DNA of 38,847 nucleotides, taken from contig DUAO01000013.1 in assembly GCA_012960805.1 (NCBI GenBank), positions 1-38,847 on the forward strand. The letters are read 5' to 3'. Positions 17,281 to 25,772 of the stretch are shown in pieces (positions within the stretch are counted from its first letter, which is position 1; each line of letters begins with the position of its first letter). This stretch comes from Flavobacteriales bacterium (lineage in GTDB: Bacteria > Bacteroidota > Bacteroidia > Flavobacteriales > BACL11). The notes under the pieces were generated by a model. The model saw only the letters and a list, made by a program, of their open reading frames with translations, made no database searches and was not told the DNA's origin. The translations under genes were made by a program, and so were the position numbers.

Positions 17281-19812
17281 ATGACTAACTTATTGTTAAC
17301 TATTATTTTTTGTTTTTTTAGTTTATTCGGCTTTTCTCAAATCTGGGAAGATGTATTGCTTAAAACAAATCCATCCCCTACAATTCAAGAAAAAAGTACT
17401 GCTTTTGAAAATTACCGTGCTTCTCATAATTATACTAAAGGAAATGGATTTAATCCTTATGCTAGAGAAATGGATTTCAGTCTGGAAAGAAGTTTTGGTG
17501 ACGCTACATTTAAAGCGGACGCCTTGTTTATAGAATGGGAGAAAATACAGAGTAATGAATCTCATTTAAAAACTAGCTCACAAGCTAATTGGGTTTCAAA
17601 AGGACCTATCAATACACCTATCATTTTATCAAACGGGAAGAAAAGAGGAAACGGAAGAGTAAATTGTATTGCTTTCGATCCAAACAACCCAGATATAATA
17701 TGGATTGGATCACCCGCAGGAGGCTTGTGGAAATCGATAGACGGTGGGAGCAATTGGACTACAGGTACAGACAACCTTCCTGTAATTGGCGTTTCCTCAA
17801 TTGCAATTGACCCTACAAACACACAAAATATGCTAATTGTTACTGGGGATGCTGATGCTTCAGATACCTATAGCATTGGTATATTAAAATCAACTGATGG
17901 AGGAAATACTTGGAATACAACGAGCTTAAGTTATAATATCAGTGACGAGAAAACAATAAATAAAGTAATTATAAATCCAAATAATCCTGACAGTGTTTAT
18001 GCTGTAACTAATAGCAATATTATGATAAGTACGGATGCTGGTTCAAATTGGATAATAATAGGGGCAATTGGTAGATGGCGAGATATTGAATTTAAACCTG
18101 GAACTCCATCAACTATCTATGCGGCAAAACAATCAAGTGGAGGCTCTAATATCTATAGAAGTATTGATGGAGGAGCAAATTGGAGTGTGATAAATAATGG
18201 GGTTGCGACAAGCGGTAAATATCGACCATTAATTGCGGTTACTCCAGATAATCCTGAGGTAATTTACGCTTTATATTCGGCTTCTGATTATGGATTTCAT
18301 GGTTTATATAAATCCTCAGACGCTGGAAATAGTTGGGTTTTACAATCTAATACTCCAAATATCTTAGGAAGAGAGCCAGATGGAACGGGAATAGGAGGCC
18401 AATCATGGTATGACTTAAGTTTAGGAGTAGCAACAAATAATGAAAACTTAGTGTATGTAGGAGGAATAACTCTTTGGCGATCCGATAACGGAGGTGTGAT
18501 TTGGGATATTGATGCAAATAGTGGTAATGGAAGTAATTATTCATATATGCATGTGGACCAACATGCGTTTGAATTTAACCCTCTCAATAATATTGCTTAT
18601 GCTGGTAATGATGGTGGATTTTACAAATACATGGATAATCTTAATAAGTGGGTAGATATAAGTGATGGTTTGGAAATATCTCAATTTTATCGTCTAGGAC
18701 GATCTCGATCTAACGCTGATAGAATTGTTGCTGGCGCTCAAGATAATGGCACTGAAATGCTAACAAATGGAGTTTGGGATGCTATTAGGGGGGCTGATGG
18801 CATGGAATGTGCAATTGACCCATATGATGAAGATATTATCTACTCAACTTCACAATACGGAGGCTTAAGGAAAACATATAATGGTGGGAATAACTGGAGT
18901 AATATAAAACCTGTGAGTTATGAAGGGTCTTGGGTTACCCCTTGGAAAATTCATCCAAATAATAATAACTTAATTGTTGCTGGATATGATGAGGTTTATC
19001 GATCACAAACTGCTGGCGATACATGGGACTCTATCCCTTATGGGCAAGCTATAAAAACAATTGCACTAGCCGCTTCTGATGAGGATTATATTTATGCAGG
19101 AACCTATACCTCACTAAGAGTAACAAAAGATGCTGGAGCTAATTGGGCAAACATTACGCCCTTCTTTCTTAATCATAGTATTACAGATGTTACTGTTTCT
19201 AACTCTGATGCTGATAGAGTTTGGGTCACTTTATCAGGATATGCTTCCTCTCATAAAGTATATGAATCGGTTAATGGTGGGCTAAACTTTATAAATATTA
19301 CCGCAAATGGATTGCCAAATCTTCCTGTAAACTGTATTGTTTATCAAGCAGGGACAAATGATGATTTATATGTTGGGACTGATGTTGGTGTATATTATAA
19401 AAACAATACTATGACAGATTGGATTCCTTACATGACAGGCCTGCCAAATGTAGTTGTAAAAGAGCTTGAAATTCATTATAGTTCTGGGACAATAAGTGCC
19501 GCTACTTATGGTAGGGGTATCTGGGAAAGCCCGGTAAACACCTTTTCAACTGATGTTTATGAAACATCAGCAGGACAATTTAAAATATCGCCTAATCCTG
19601 CTAAAGACAAAATTACTATTAGTATAAATAACTACGTGGACAATGATTTAACGGCTCGTATTTATTCCATTACGGGTCAATTGATACTAGAAAGTCAACT
19701 TACTAATTCAAACCATACAATGAGCACCGGCAAACTTAGTAAAGGATGTTATATTGTTGAAATTAGCAATAAGAATGGATTTTCAACAAGAGAGAAGTTG
19801 ATTATAAAATAG
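17281..19812 (+). CDS. Secreted Asp-box (BNR/sortilin-like) beta-propeller protein with type A T9SS domain
   Basis: An 843-aa T9SS cargo protein. After a signal peptide (LLLTIIFCFFSLFGFSQ) and about 90 residues of lead, residues about 125-700 form propeller repeats carrying about ten Asp-box motifs of the form S-x-D-x-G-x-x-W (SIDGGSNW, STDGGNTW, SSDAGNSW, TKDAGANW and others). The last about 75 residues are a type A sorting domain (ISPNPAKDK, GQLILES, GCYIVEI). Such proteins are often annotated as sialidase/xyloglucanase-like, but Asp boxes are structural and I see no sialidase Arg triad, so no enzyme role is claimed. The gene follows the receptor by 9 bp and overlaps the converging DUF4837 gene by 11 bp. 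Confidence 0.88.
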   Translation: MTNLLLTIIFCFFSLFGFSQIWEDVLLKTNPSPTIQEKSTAFENYRASHNYTKGNGFNPYAREMDFSLERSFGDATFKADALFIEWEKIQSNESHLKTSSQANWVSKGPINTPIILSNGKKRGNGRVNCIAFDPNNPDIIWIGSPAGGLWKSIDGGSNWTTGTDNLPVIGVSSIAIDPTNTQNMLIVTGDADASDTYSIGILKSTDGGNTWNTTSLSYNISDEKTINKVIINPNNPDSVYAVTNSNIMISTDAGSNWIIIGAIGRWRDIEFKPGTPSTIYAAKQSSGGSNIYRSIDGGANWSVINNGVATSGKYRPLIAVTPDNPEVIYALYSASDYGFHGLYKSSDAGNSWVLQSNTPNILGREPDGTGIGGQSWYDLSLGVATNNENLVYVGGITLWRSDNGGVIWDIDANSGNGSNYSYMHVDQHAFEFNPLNNIAYAGNDGGFYKYMDNLNKWVDISDGLEISQFYRLGRSRSNADRIVAGAQDNGTEMLTNGVWDAIRGADGMECAIDPYDEDIIYSTSQYGGLRKTYNGGNNWSNIKPVSYEGSWVTPWKIHPNNNNLIVAGYDEVYRSQTAGDTWDSIPYGQAIKTIALAASDEDYIYAGTYTSLRVTKDAGANWANITPFFLNHSITDVTVSNSDADRVWVTLSGYASSHKVYESVNGGLNFINITANGLPNLPVNCIVYQAGTNDDLYVGTDVGVYYKNNTMTDWIPYMTGLPNVVVKELEIHYSSGTISAATYGRGIWESPVNTFSTDVYETSAGQFKISPNPAKDKITISINNYVDNDLTARIYSITGQLILESQLTNSNHTMSTGKLSKGCYIVEISNKNGFSTREKLIIK

Positions 19813-20692
19813 CTTCAAAAGCTTTTAAGTATTTTCGTTTTCTGCTATTAGGATCAAACACAAGGCCAACCACTACAACTATTTTTTCATTAACGAAATA
19901 AGTTTTAGCCAAGAAAGGGCCGCCCATAAACCCTTTTTCTAACCTCCACAGCCCACCATAAACATTGTTTATGTAATAAGGAGGAAATTCAGGTTCAATT
20001 TTCACATATTGTCCCTGCTTAGCCCCATGCAAATATTGAGCAAATATGCTATCTGTTTTTTGCAATACTTCTTGCTGAAGACTAGTGGCTTTAGGAATAA
20101 ATGAAAAAACCAATAACTGTTTTATAACCTCTTGTTTTTCTGGATTATACGTTGCCCAAAAAAAAGTTGATGTGTCTTTTATAATTATATATTCTGAAGG
20201 GATTAAAAGCTCAATTTTAAAATTCTGATAAATATTTTGCTGAGGTAATTGCTGTGATGTTGTTGCAATTTTGTTTTTAATACCCCTTACTTCTTCCAAT
20301 TCAAAAATTGCTTTAATTTTATTTAAATTGTTTTTTATGTTCTTTTTTTCATAATTCAATTGCACAACCAACTGTGTATTTGCCCATTTATTTTTCTGAC
20401 TACTAGCTTTTACATCTTTTGCTATAATAACAATATTCTTGTGCATTTTTAATATGGACTTAAACTCAGCATGGTTTACTTGTACAATTCTAAAACTAGC
20501 TTCATCTTGATTTAATCCCTCAATCGGAGCGCCAAAAGTTTCTACTACAACTTCTTTAATGCTCTCCTGCCAAAGATCATCCTCCACAACAAAAATAACT
20601 TCTGAAAAAGAACCAGTTGAACTAGGTAATGTTTTGGTGTCATCCAAACAAGAACTTGCAAAAATTAATAAAAGAAAAAATAATTTTTTCAT
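19802..20692 (-). CDS. DUF4837 family lipoprotein
   Basis: A 296-aa protein of the DUF4837 family, known only from Bacteroidota and of unknown function. The N-terminus MKKLFFLLLIFASSC is a lipoprotein signal with a Cys at residue 15, so it is likely anchored to the inner or outer membrane. The PSSTGSFSEVIFVVEDDLW start and WRLEKGFMGGPFLAKTYFV near 260 are family-like. The start overlaps the stop of the MltD-like gene upstream (TAATG), so the pair is co-translated; this suggests a link to peptidoglycan turnover, which is inference. It converges on the Asp-box gene with an 11-bp overlap. Confidence 0.85.
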   Translation of the reverse strand: MKKLFFLLLIFASSCLDDTKTLPSSTGSFSEVIFVVEDDLWQESIKEVVVETFGAPIEGLNQDEASFRIVQVNHAEFKSILKMHKNIVIIAKDVKASSQKNKWANTQLVVQLNYEKKNIKNNLNKIKAIFELEEVRGIKNKIATTSQQLPQQNIYQNFKIELLIPSEYIIIKDTSTFFWATYNPEKQEVIKQLLVFSFIPKATSLQQEVLQKTDSIFAQYLHGAKQGQYVKIEPEFPPYYINNVYGGLWRLEKGFMGGPFLAKTYFVNEKIVVVVGLVFDPNSRKRKYLKAFEAIL

Positions 20693-22065
20693 TATGAGCT
20701 TGGTAAAATAATTTTAGTTCCTGGTTTTAAATTATCACTGTCTAAATTATTTAAGGATTTTATTTTCCAAACACTAAGTCCGTCATATTTTTGAGCAATA
20801 TCCCAAAGAGTATCCCCTTTCTGTATAGTATATTCATTTTTGTTAGGCCCTAATTCTACAGAAGCAGTTTCTACTCCTTTTTTTACATAAATCACCAATT
20901 TATCGCCAATATCTAGATTTGAGGATTTTAGGTTATTCCATTCTATAATTTCAAATATGTGTACATTATGTGCTTCTGCAATTCTTCCCAGATAATCCCC
21001 CTTATGTACTCTATAAATAATGCGCTCTTCATCTATCAAAATTTCTTTTTTATCAACAGCATCAATAAAAGTATAGTTGGCATACTCATTGAGCTTAAAA
21101 TCATTTACCGCATCTTTAGGGAAAACTAAAACTGCATCTTTAGGATATACCTCTTTTTTATAAGAAGGATTCAAGTAATGTATCGTTTCTGAGTTAATAC
21201 ACAATAACTCGGTTAATGTCTTTAATTCCACCTGATTTTTAAATGTAATTGTATCTGTTTTACTTAGATTAATACTCGGATTTTCAGTATTTATTCCATG
21301 TTCACTAGCATAATTCATTACATAGTTCACTGCAATAAATGTTGGTATATAATCTCTTGTTTCTTTTCTTAAATGAGGATATAGTTCCCAAAAATCAGAA
21401 GTTCCAACACTTGCTATTTTTCTTTGAATATAGCCCGGCCCTCCATTATAAGCTACCAATACCAAATTCCAATCACCAAAAAGATCGTACAGTTTTATAA
21501 AGTATTCACAGGCAGCCATAGTTGACTTTAGGGGGTCTTGCCTTTCATCCACATATGAAGTGACTTCCAATCCATATTGTTTGCCTGTAGGGTACATAAA
21601 TTGCCATAAGCCAGTAGCTCCTGAGTGCGAACGAGCTTTTGGGTTCAAGGCAGACTCAACTATTGCTAAATACTTAAACTCTAAAGGTAAATCATACTGT
21701 TCTAATTGTTGTTCAAAAAGAGGAAAATAATAAGGAGCTAAGCCCTTCATTTTAGAAATAAGGCGTTTATTTTTTCCTAAATAACTATCAATGAATGTTT
21801 GTACTTTTTCATTATACGCCAAATCCATTGGCGTTTTTTTATTCAATTGTTGTAATCGCCAAGCAACTATATTTTCTTTTTTTAACGTGCTTATTTCTTC
21901 ATTTTCTATCTCCTCTATATTTTGAGCAGAAGAATTATCAATAATACTGTCAATAGTACTGTCAATAGTAATTATGCTATTTGCGGATACAGGAACGGTT
22001 AAACTATCCTCATTAGCAATAGCAATACGGGGGATAAATAGTATTATAAAAATTATTTTTCTCAT
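20692..22065 (-). CDS. mltD: MltD-like lytic transglycosylase with LysM domains
   Basis: A murein lytic transglycosylase that cleaves the MurNAc-GlcNAc bond in the periplasm or at the outer membrane. The ORF track begins at 22113, but I choose the ATG at 22065 because it places the signal peptide (MRKIIFIILFIPRIAIA) at the N-terminus and lies 5 nt after a -7-like box. In the 457-aa product the GH23 domain is at about residues 105-235 (catalytic Glu in VESALNPKARSHSGATGLWQF, then VLVAYNGGPGYIQ). Two clear LysM domains follow (YRVHKGDYLGRIAEAHN and YTIQKGDTLWDIAQKY), with a weaker one near 280. MltD is the best family match. Coupled to the DUF4837 gene. Confidence 0.9.
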   Translation of the reverse strand: MRKIIFIILFIPRIAIANEDSLTVPVSANSIITIDSTIDSIIDNSSAQNIEEIENEEISTLKKENIVAWRLQQLNKKTPMDLAYNEKVQTFIDSYLGKNKRLISKMKGLAPYYFPLFEQQLEQYDLPLEFKYLAIVESALNPKARSHSGATGLWQFMYPTGKQYGLEVTSYVDERQDPLKSTMAACEYFIKLYDLFGDWNLVLVAYNGGPGYIQRKIASVGTSDFWELYPHLRKETRDYIPTFIAVNYVMNYASEHGINTENPSINLSKTDTITFKNQVELKTLTELLCINSETIHYLNPSYKKEVYPKDAVLVFPKDAVNDFKLNEYANYTFIDAVDKKEILIDEERIIYRVHKGDYLGRIAEAHNVHIFEIIEWNNLKSSNLDIGDKLVIYVKKGVETASVELGPNKNEYTIQKGDTLWDIAQKYDGLSVWKIKSLNNLDSDNLKPGTKIILPSS

Positions 22066-22070
22066 AACTA

Positions 22071-22078
22071 CAAAGTTG
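22071..22078 (-). promoter_or_regulatory. -7-like box of the mltD-DUF4837 unit (CAACTTTG)
   Basis: CAACTTTG on the minus strand has one mismatch to TAnnTTTG and ends 5 nt before the chosen ATG, repeating the close spacing of glyS and the DUF4175 gene. It supports the start at 22065 over 22113. Confidence 0.35.
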
Positions 22079-22133
22079 AGGGTAAATTTAACTGATTTTA
22101 TGTTACAATACAATCGATTATTAACGCTTCACT

Positions 22134-22145
22134 GTTTATATAAAC
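22134..22145. other. 12-bp perfect palindrome in the mltD-dxs divergent gap
   Basis: GTTTATATAAAC is a perfect inverted repeat in the 237-bp gap between mltD and dxs. It could be a regulator site, but in AT-rich sequence it may be chance. The gap holds no gene; it also has the dxs promoter at its right end. Confidence 0.2.
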
Positions 22146-22259
22146 TGTATTAGGCTTATTACCTTTAGCTACAGGTATAAATTATTAATTTCTATACTTT
22201 ACTCTCTAATTTTAATACCAGTTATGTGCCTTTTATCTGATAAGCTAAAAAAGAAAATA

Positions 22260-22287
22260 TTGATGACATATATTTACCGTATATTTG
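22260..22287 (+). promoter_or_regulatory. Promoter of dxs (TTG-N17-TATATTTG)
   Basis: TTG (22260-22262), 17 nt, TATATTTG (22280-22287), then 15 nt to the ATG at 22303. It overlaps the TTG start at 22285 proposed by the ORF track, which argues against that start. Confidence 0.65.
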
Positions 22288-22302
22288 CGCACACTAAAAC
22301 AA

Positions 22303-24240
22303 ATGAGAAATACCCCTGAATATCCACAAGGACCTCTATTGAGTAAAATTAATAATCCTGATGACCTGCGAAAGTTGAATAAAAATCAGCTAGAGCAAAT
22401 CAGTAGTGAATTAAGACAATATATTATTGATATTGTATCAGAAAAAGGCGGGCATTTTGGAGCTAGCTTAGGTGTTGTTGAGCTTACTATTGCTCTGCAT
22501 TATGTGTTTAATACCCCTGTTGATCAGTTAGTATGGGATGTAGGGCATCAAGCTTACGGACATAAAATACTTACAGGAAGAAAAGAAAAGTTTCCCACAA
22601 ACAGAATCTATAAAGGGCTAAGTGGTTTCCCAAAAAGAAGCGAAAGTGTATACGATACTTTTGGTGTAGGACATTCTTCTACATCAATTTCTGCTGCCTT
22701 AGGAATGGCTGTGGCTTCTAAAGGCAATGGAGAAGATAAAAAACAACATATTGCAGTAATTGGAGATGGTTCCATGACGGCAGGGATAGCTTTTGAAGCC
22801 TTAAATCATGCAGGAGTTGAAAATTCAAATTTATTGATTATTCTAAATGACAATTGTATGTCAATTGATTCTGCAGTTGGGGCATTAAAAGAATATCTAA
22901 CCGATATCTCAACTTCAAAAACTTACAATAAAGCTAAAAATAAGCTCTGGAAAATACTAGGTAAAATCAGTAAATTTGGACCTAACGCACAAGCTGTAGC
23001 TAAAAAAGTTGAAGGAGTTATAAAATCAACTTTGCTAGGTGAAAGTAATTATTTTGAATCGCTAAATTTTAGGTATTTTGGCCCTATTGATGGGCATGAC
23101 GCTAAGCATTTGGTAAATGTATTGAATGACCTAAAAGATATTCCTGGCCCTAAAATATTGCATTGTCTTACGGTTAAAGGAAAAGGGTATTCTCCTGCTG
23201 AACAAGGGGACTCTACAAAATGGCATGCGCCAGGACTGTTCAATAAAAATACTGGGGATTTTATAGTTGGGAAAAAGAAAAAAATACCTCCAAAATACCA
23301 AGATGTGTTTGGAGAAACTATCATTGAGCTAGCTAAAAAAAACGAACAAATAGTAGGTGTTACTCCTGCAATGCTTTCGGGTTCATCTTTAACTAAAATG
23401 ATGGAAGAGATGCCAGAAAGAACTTTTGATGTTGGTATTGCGGAACAACATGCGGTAACTTTTTCAGCAGGAATGGCAACTCAAGGGAAAATTCCTTTCT
23501 GTAATATTTATTCATCTTTTATGCAAAGAGCTTACGACCAGGTAATTCATGATGTTGCTTTGCAAAATTTAAATGTTATTTTCTGTTTAGATAGGGGGGG
23601 GCTGGTTGGTGCTGATGGAGCCACACACCATGGCGCTTATGATATTGCCTTTTTCAGATGTATTCCGAATATGATTGTTTCTGCGCCAATGAATGAGGAG
23701 GGCCTTAGAAATCTTATGTACACGGCTCAATTGCCTAATCAAGGCCCATTTTCAATACGATACCCTAGAGGAAATGGAGTTATGTTAGATTGGAAAACTC
23801 CTTTTAAAAAAATAGAAATAGGTACAGGGGAGATGATAAAAGAAGGGGAAGAAATAGCAATTCTTTCTTTTGGACATCCCGGTAATTTTGTAGTTACGGC
23901 CCAGGAACAATTTAACAAAGACGGGTTAAATATTGCACATTATGATTTGCGATTTGCAAAGCCTCTGGACGAAAAATTACTACATTCAATATTCCAAAAA
24001 TTTACTAAAATTATCACTATTGAAGATGGGTGTTTACAGGGTGGATTTGGAAGTTCAATTCTAGAATTTATGGCCAATAATAACTATCAAGCACAGGTGA
24101 AAATGTTGGGAATTCCAGATACTTTTATTCATCATGGCACACAAAATGAACTGTACAACGATTGTCAGTTTGATGTAAAGGCAATTGTAAATTCTGTGCA
24201 TAATATTTTAGAAAAAAGTCTTATTTCTCAAGTAGGATAG
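22303..24240 (+). CDS. dxs: 1-deoxy-D-xylulose-5-phosphate synthase
   Basis: DXS joins pyruvate and glyceraldehyde-3-phosphate with thiamine diphosphate in the first step of the MEP isoprenoid pathway. The 645-aa product shows DVGHQAYGHKILTGR, the ThDP motif GDGSMTAGIAFEALNHAG, and the catalytic Glu segment DVGIAEQHAVTFSAGMA; the C-terminal transketolase domain ends normally. I use the ATG at 22303, since the track's TTG at 22285 lies in the promoter. The conserved DRGGLVGADG segment is encoded through a run of eight G (23594-23601). The gene is transcribed alone, with 95 bp before asnS. Confidence 0.97.
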   Translation: MRNTPEYPQGPLLSKINNPDDLRKLNKNQLEQISSELRQYIIDIVSEKGGHFGASLGVVELTIALHYVFNTPVDQLVWDVGHQAYGHKILTGRKEKFPTNRIYKGLSGFPKRSESVYDTFGVGHSSTSISAALGMAVASKGNGEDKKQHIAVIGDGSMTAGIAFEALNHAGVENSNLLIILNDNCMSIDSAVGALKEYLTDISTSKTYNKAKNKLWKILGKISKFGPNAQAVAKKVEGVIKSTLLGESNYFESLNFRYFGPIDGHDAKHLVNVLNDLKDIPGPKILHCLTVKGKGYSPAEQGDSTKWHAPGLFNKNTGDFIVGKKKKIPPKYQDVFGETIIELAKKNEQIVGVTPAMLSGSSLTKMMEEMPERTFDVGIAEQHAVTFSAGMATQGKIPFCNIYSSFMQRAYDQVIHDVALQNLNVIFCLDRGGLVGADGATHHGAYDIAFFRCIPNMIVSAPMNEEGLRNLMYTAQLPNQGPFSIRYPRGNGVMLDWKTPFKKIEIGTGEMIKEGEEIAILSFGHPGNFVVTAQEQFNKDGLNIAHYDLRFAKPLDEKLLHSIFQKFTKIITIEDGCLQGGFGSSILEFMANNNYQAQVKMLGIPDTFIHHGTQNELYNDCQFDVKAIVNSVHNILEKSLISQVG

Positions 24241-24297
24241 TGCTAAATACTGGAAAATAATTTCTCCTATTTGCAAATCCAACTATTAACTAATCCT

Positions 24298-24305
24298 TAT
24301 CTTTG
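24298..24305 (+). promoter_or_regulatory. -7 box of asnS-rpoN (TATCTTTG)
   Basis: TATCTTTG matches TAnnTTTG, 30 nt before the asnS ATG. A TTTG lies upstream, but at 24 nt spacing, longer than usual. It implies a separate promoter from dxs. Confidence 0.45.
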
Positions 24306-24335
24306 CCTTAATCTGTAAGATAAAATAAAGCAAGT

Positions 24336-25769
24336 ATGAAAATAAAAGAAATTCTTCAAACTGAAGGAGTTGAGCAAGAAATTAGCGTTAAAGGATGGGT
24401 AAGAACAAGAAGGGGGAGTAAGCGTGTTTCCTTTATTGCACTAAATGATGGCTCAACAATAAATAACATACAAATTGTTGCAGAAGCTGCCGATTTTGAT
24501 GAAGAGTTAATTAAACAAATTACTACTGGTTCTTGCATTAGTGTTGACGGTAAATTAGTTGCGTCAAAAGGAAGCGGACAAGCTGTAGAAATTTTAGCTT
24601 CAACTATAAATATATTAGGGGGAGCAGATGCTGAAGAATATCCTTTACAACCTAAAAAACATAGCCTTGAATTTTTAAGAGAAAAAGCTCATTTGCGCTT
24701 CAGAACTAATACTTTTTCTGCTGTGTTTAGATTGCGACATGCGCTAACTTTTGCAGTACACAAATTTTTTAACGATAAAGGGTTTTTCAATTTACACACG
24801 CCAATTATTACCAGTATTGATGCTGAAGGAGCAGGAGAAATGTTTCAAATAACCAGCCTTGATTTGGAAAAACTACCAAAGACAAAAAGGGGAGAAGTTG
24901 ATTATGATATAGACTTCTTTGGTAAAAAAACAAGCCTTGCTGTAACAGGACAATTAGAAGCTGAATTAGGCGCTTTAGGGCTTGGGCAAGTCTATACTTT
25001 CGGACCAACCTTCAGATCTGAAAACTCAAATACTTCTAGACATTTATCTGAATTTTGGATGATTGAGCCTGAAATTGCTTTTGCTGATTTAACACAAAAC
25101 ATGGACTTGGCAGAAGAGTTTTTAAAATATTGTATACAATACTGCATAGATCACAATGCAGAGGATTTGAAGTTTTTAGACGCTAGAATGGTGGAGGAGG
25201 AAAACAAACTAAAGAAAGAAGAGCGTTCAGAAATGGGGCTATTAGAAAGGTTACAATTTGTTATTGAAAATGATTTTGTAAGATTAACTTATCGAGAGGC
25301 AATTGATATTTTAAGAAATTCTAACCCCAATAAAAAGAAAAAATTCAACTATATTATTGACGGATTTGGATCAGAACTACAATCAGAACACGAGCGTTAT
25401 TTAGTTGAGAAAAAATTCAAAAAACCAGTTATTATTACTGATTATCCAAAAGGAATAAAAGCATTTTATATGCGCATGAATGACGACAATCAAACTGTAA
25501 GCGCAATGGATGTTTTATTCCCATTAATTGGCGAAATAATCGGAGGTTCTCAAAGAGAGGAGCGCTTGGATAAATTACAAGCCCGCATGCAAGAAATGGA
25601 GATTTGTCAAGAAAAATTATGGTGGTATTTGGAAAGCAGAAAATTTGGAAGCTGTCCTCATAGTGGCTTTGGCTTAGGATTTGAAAGATTAATCATGTTT
25701 GTCACTGGAATGAAAAATATTAGAGATGTAATTCCATTTCCTAGAACGCCTCAAAATGCAGAATTTTAA
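24336..25769 (+). CDS. asnS: Asparaginyl-tRNA synthetase
   Basis: Class II synthetase charging tRNA-Asn. The 477-aa protein has an N-terminal OB-fold anticodon domain ([21 protein letters not shown], residues about 18-105), class II motif 2 at [20 protein letters not shown] near residue 227, and motif 3 at [15 protein letters not shown] near 448, with the [12 protein letters not shown] ending typical of AsnRS. Its presence means GatCAB is not needed for Asn-tRNA here, so GatA in this window probably serves Gln-tRNA. rpoN follows after 3 bp. Confidence 0.97.
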   Translation: MKIKEILQTEGVEQEISVKGWVRTRRGSKRVSFIALNDGSTINNIQIVAEAADFDEELIKQITTGSCISVDGKLVASKGSGQAVEILASTINILGGADAEEYPLQPKKHSLEFLREKAHLRFRTNTFSAVFRLRHALTFAVHKFFNDKGFFNLHTPIITSIDAEGAGEMFQITSLDLEKLPKTKRGEVDYDIDFFGKKTSLAVTGQLEAELGALGLGQVYTFGPTFRSENSNTSRHLSEFWMIEPEIAFADLTQNMDLAEEFLKYCIQYCIDHNAEDLKFLDARMVEEENKLKKEERSEMGLLERLQFVIENDFVRLTYREAIDILRNSNPNKKKKFNYIIDGFGSELQSEHERYLVEKKFKKPVIITDYPKGIKAFYMRMNDDNQTVSAMDVLFPLIGEIIGGSQREERLDKLQARMQEMEICQEKLWWYLESRKFGSCPHSGFGLGFERLIMFVTGMKNIRDVIPFPRTPQNAEF

Positions 25770-25772
25770 TAG

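Noticed and set aside
17351-17810. Several short ORFs inside the start of the Asp-box gene (both strands)
   Set aside because: All are out of frame with a gene showing clear signal peptide, repeats and sorting domain.
17700-19300. Asp-box repeats as a possible DNA tandem repeat
   Set aside because: The repeats are only protein-level motifs; the DNA between copies differs and is not a tandem array.
22066-22113. Longer N-terminus of the MltD-like protein
   Set aside because: It would put 16 residues before a good signal peptide, and a -7-like box lies just before the internal ATG at 22065.
22285-22302. TTG start of dxs in the ORF track
   Set aside because: The TTG is part of the -7 promoter element TATATTTG, so it would lie upstream of the transcript start.
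22234-22320. 31-codon ORF (MCLLSDKL...) before dxs
   Set aside because: It runs through the dxs promoter and into dxs in another frame; no conserved feature.
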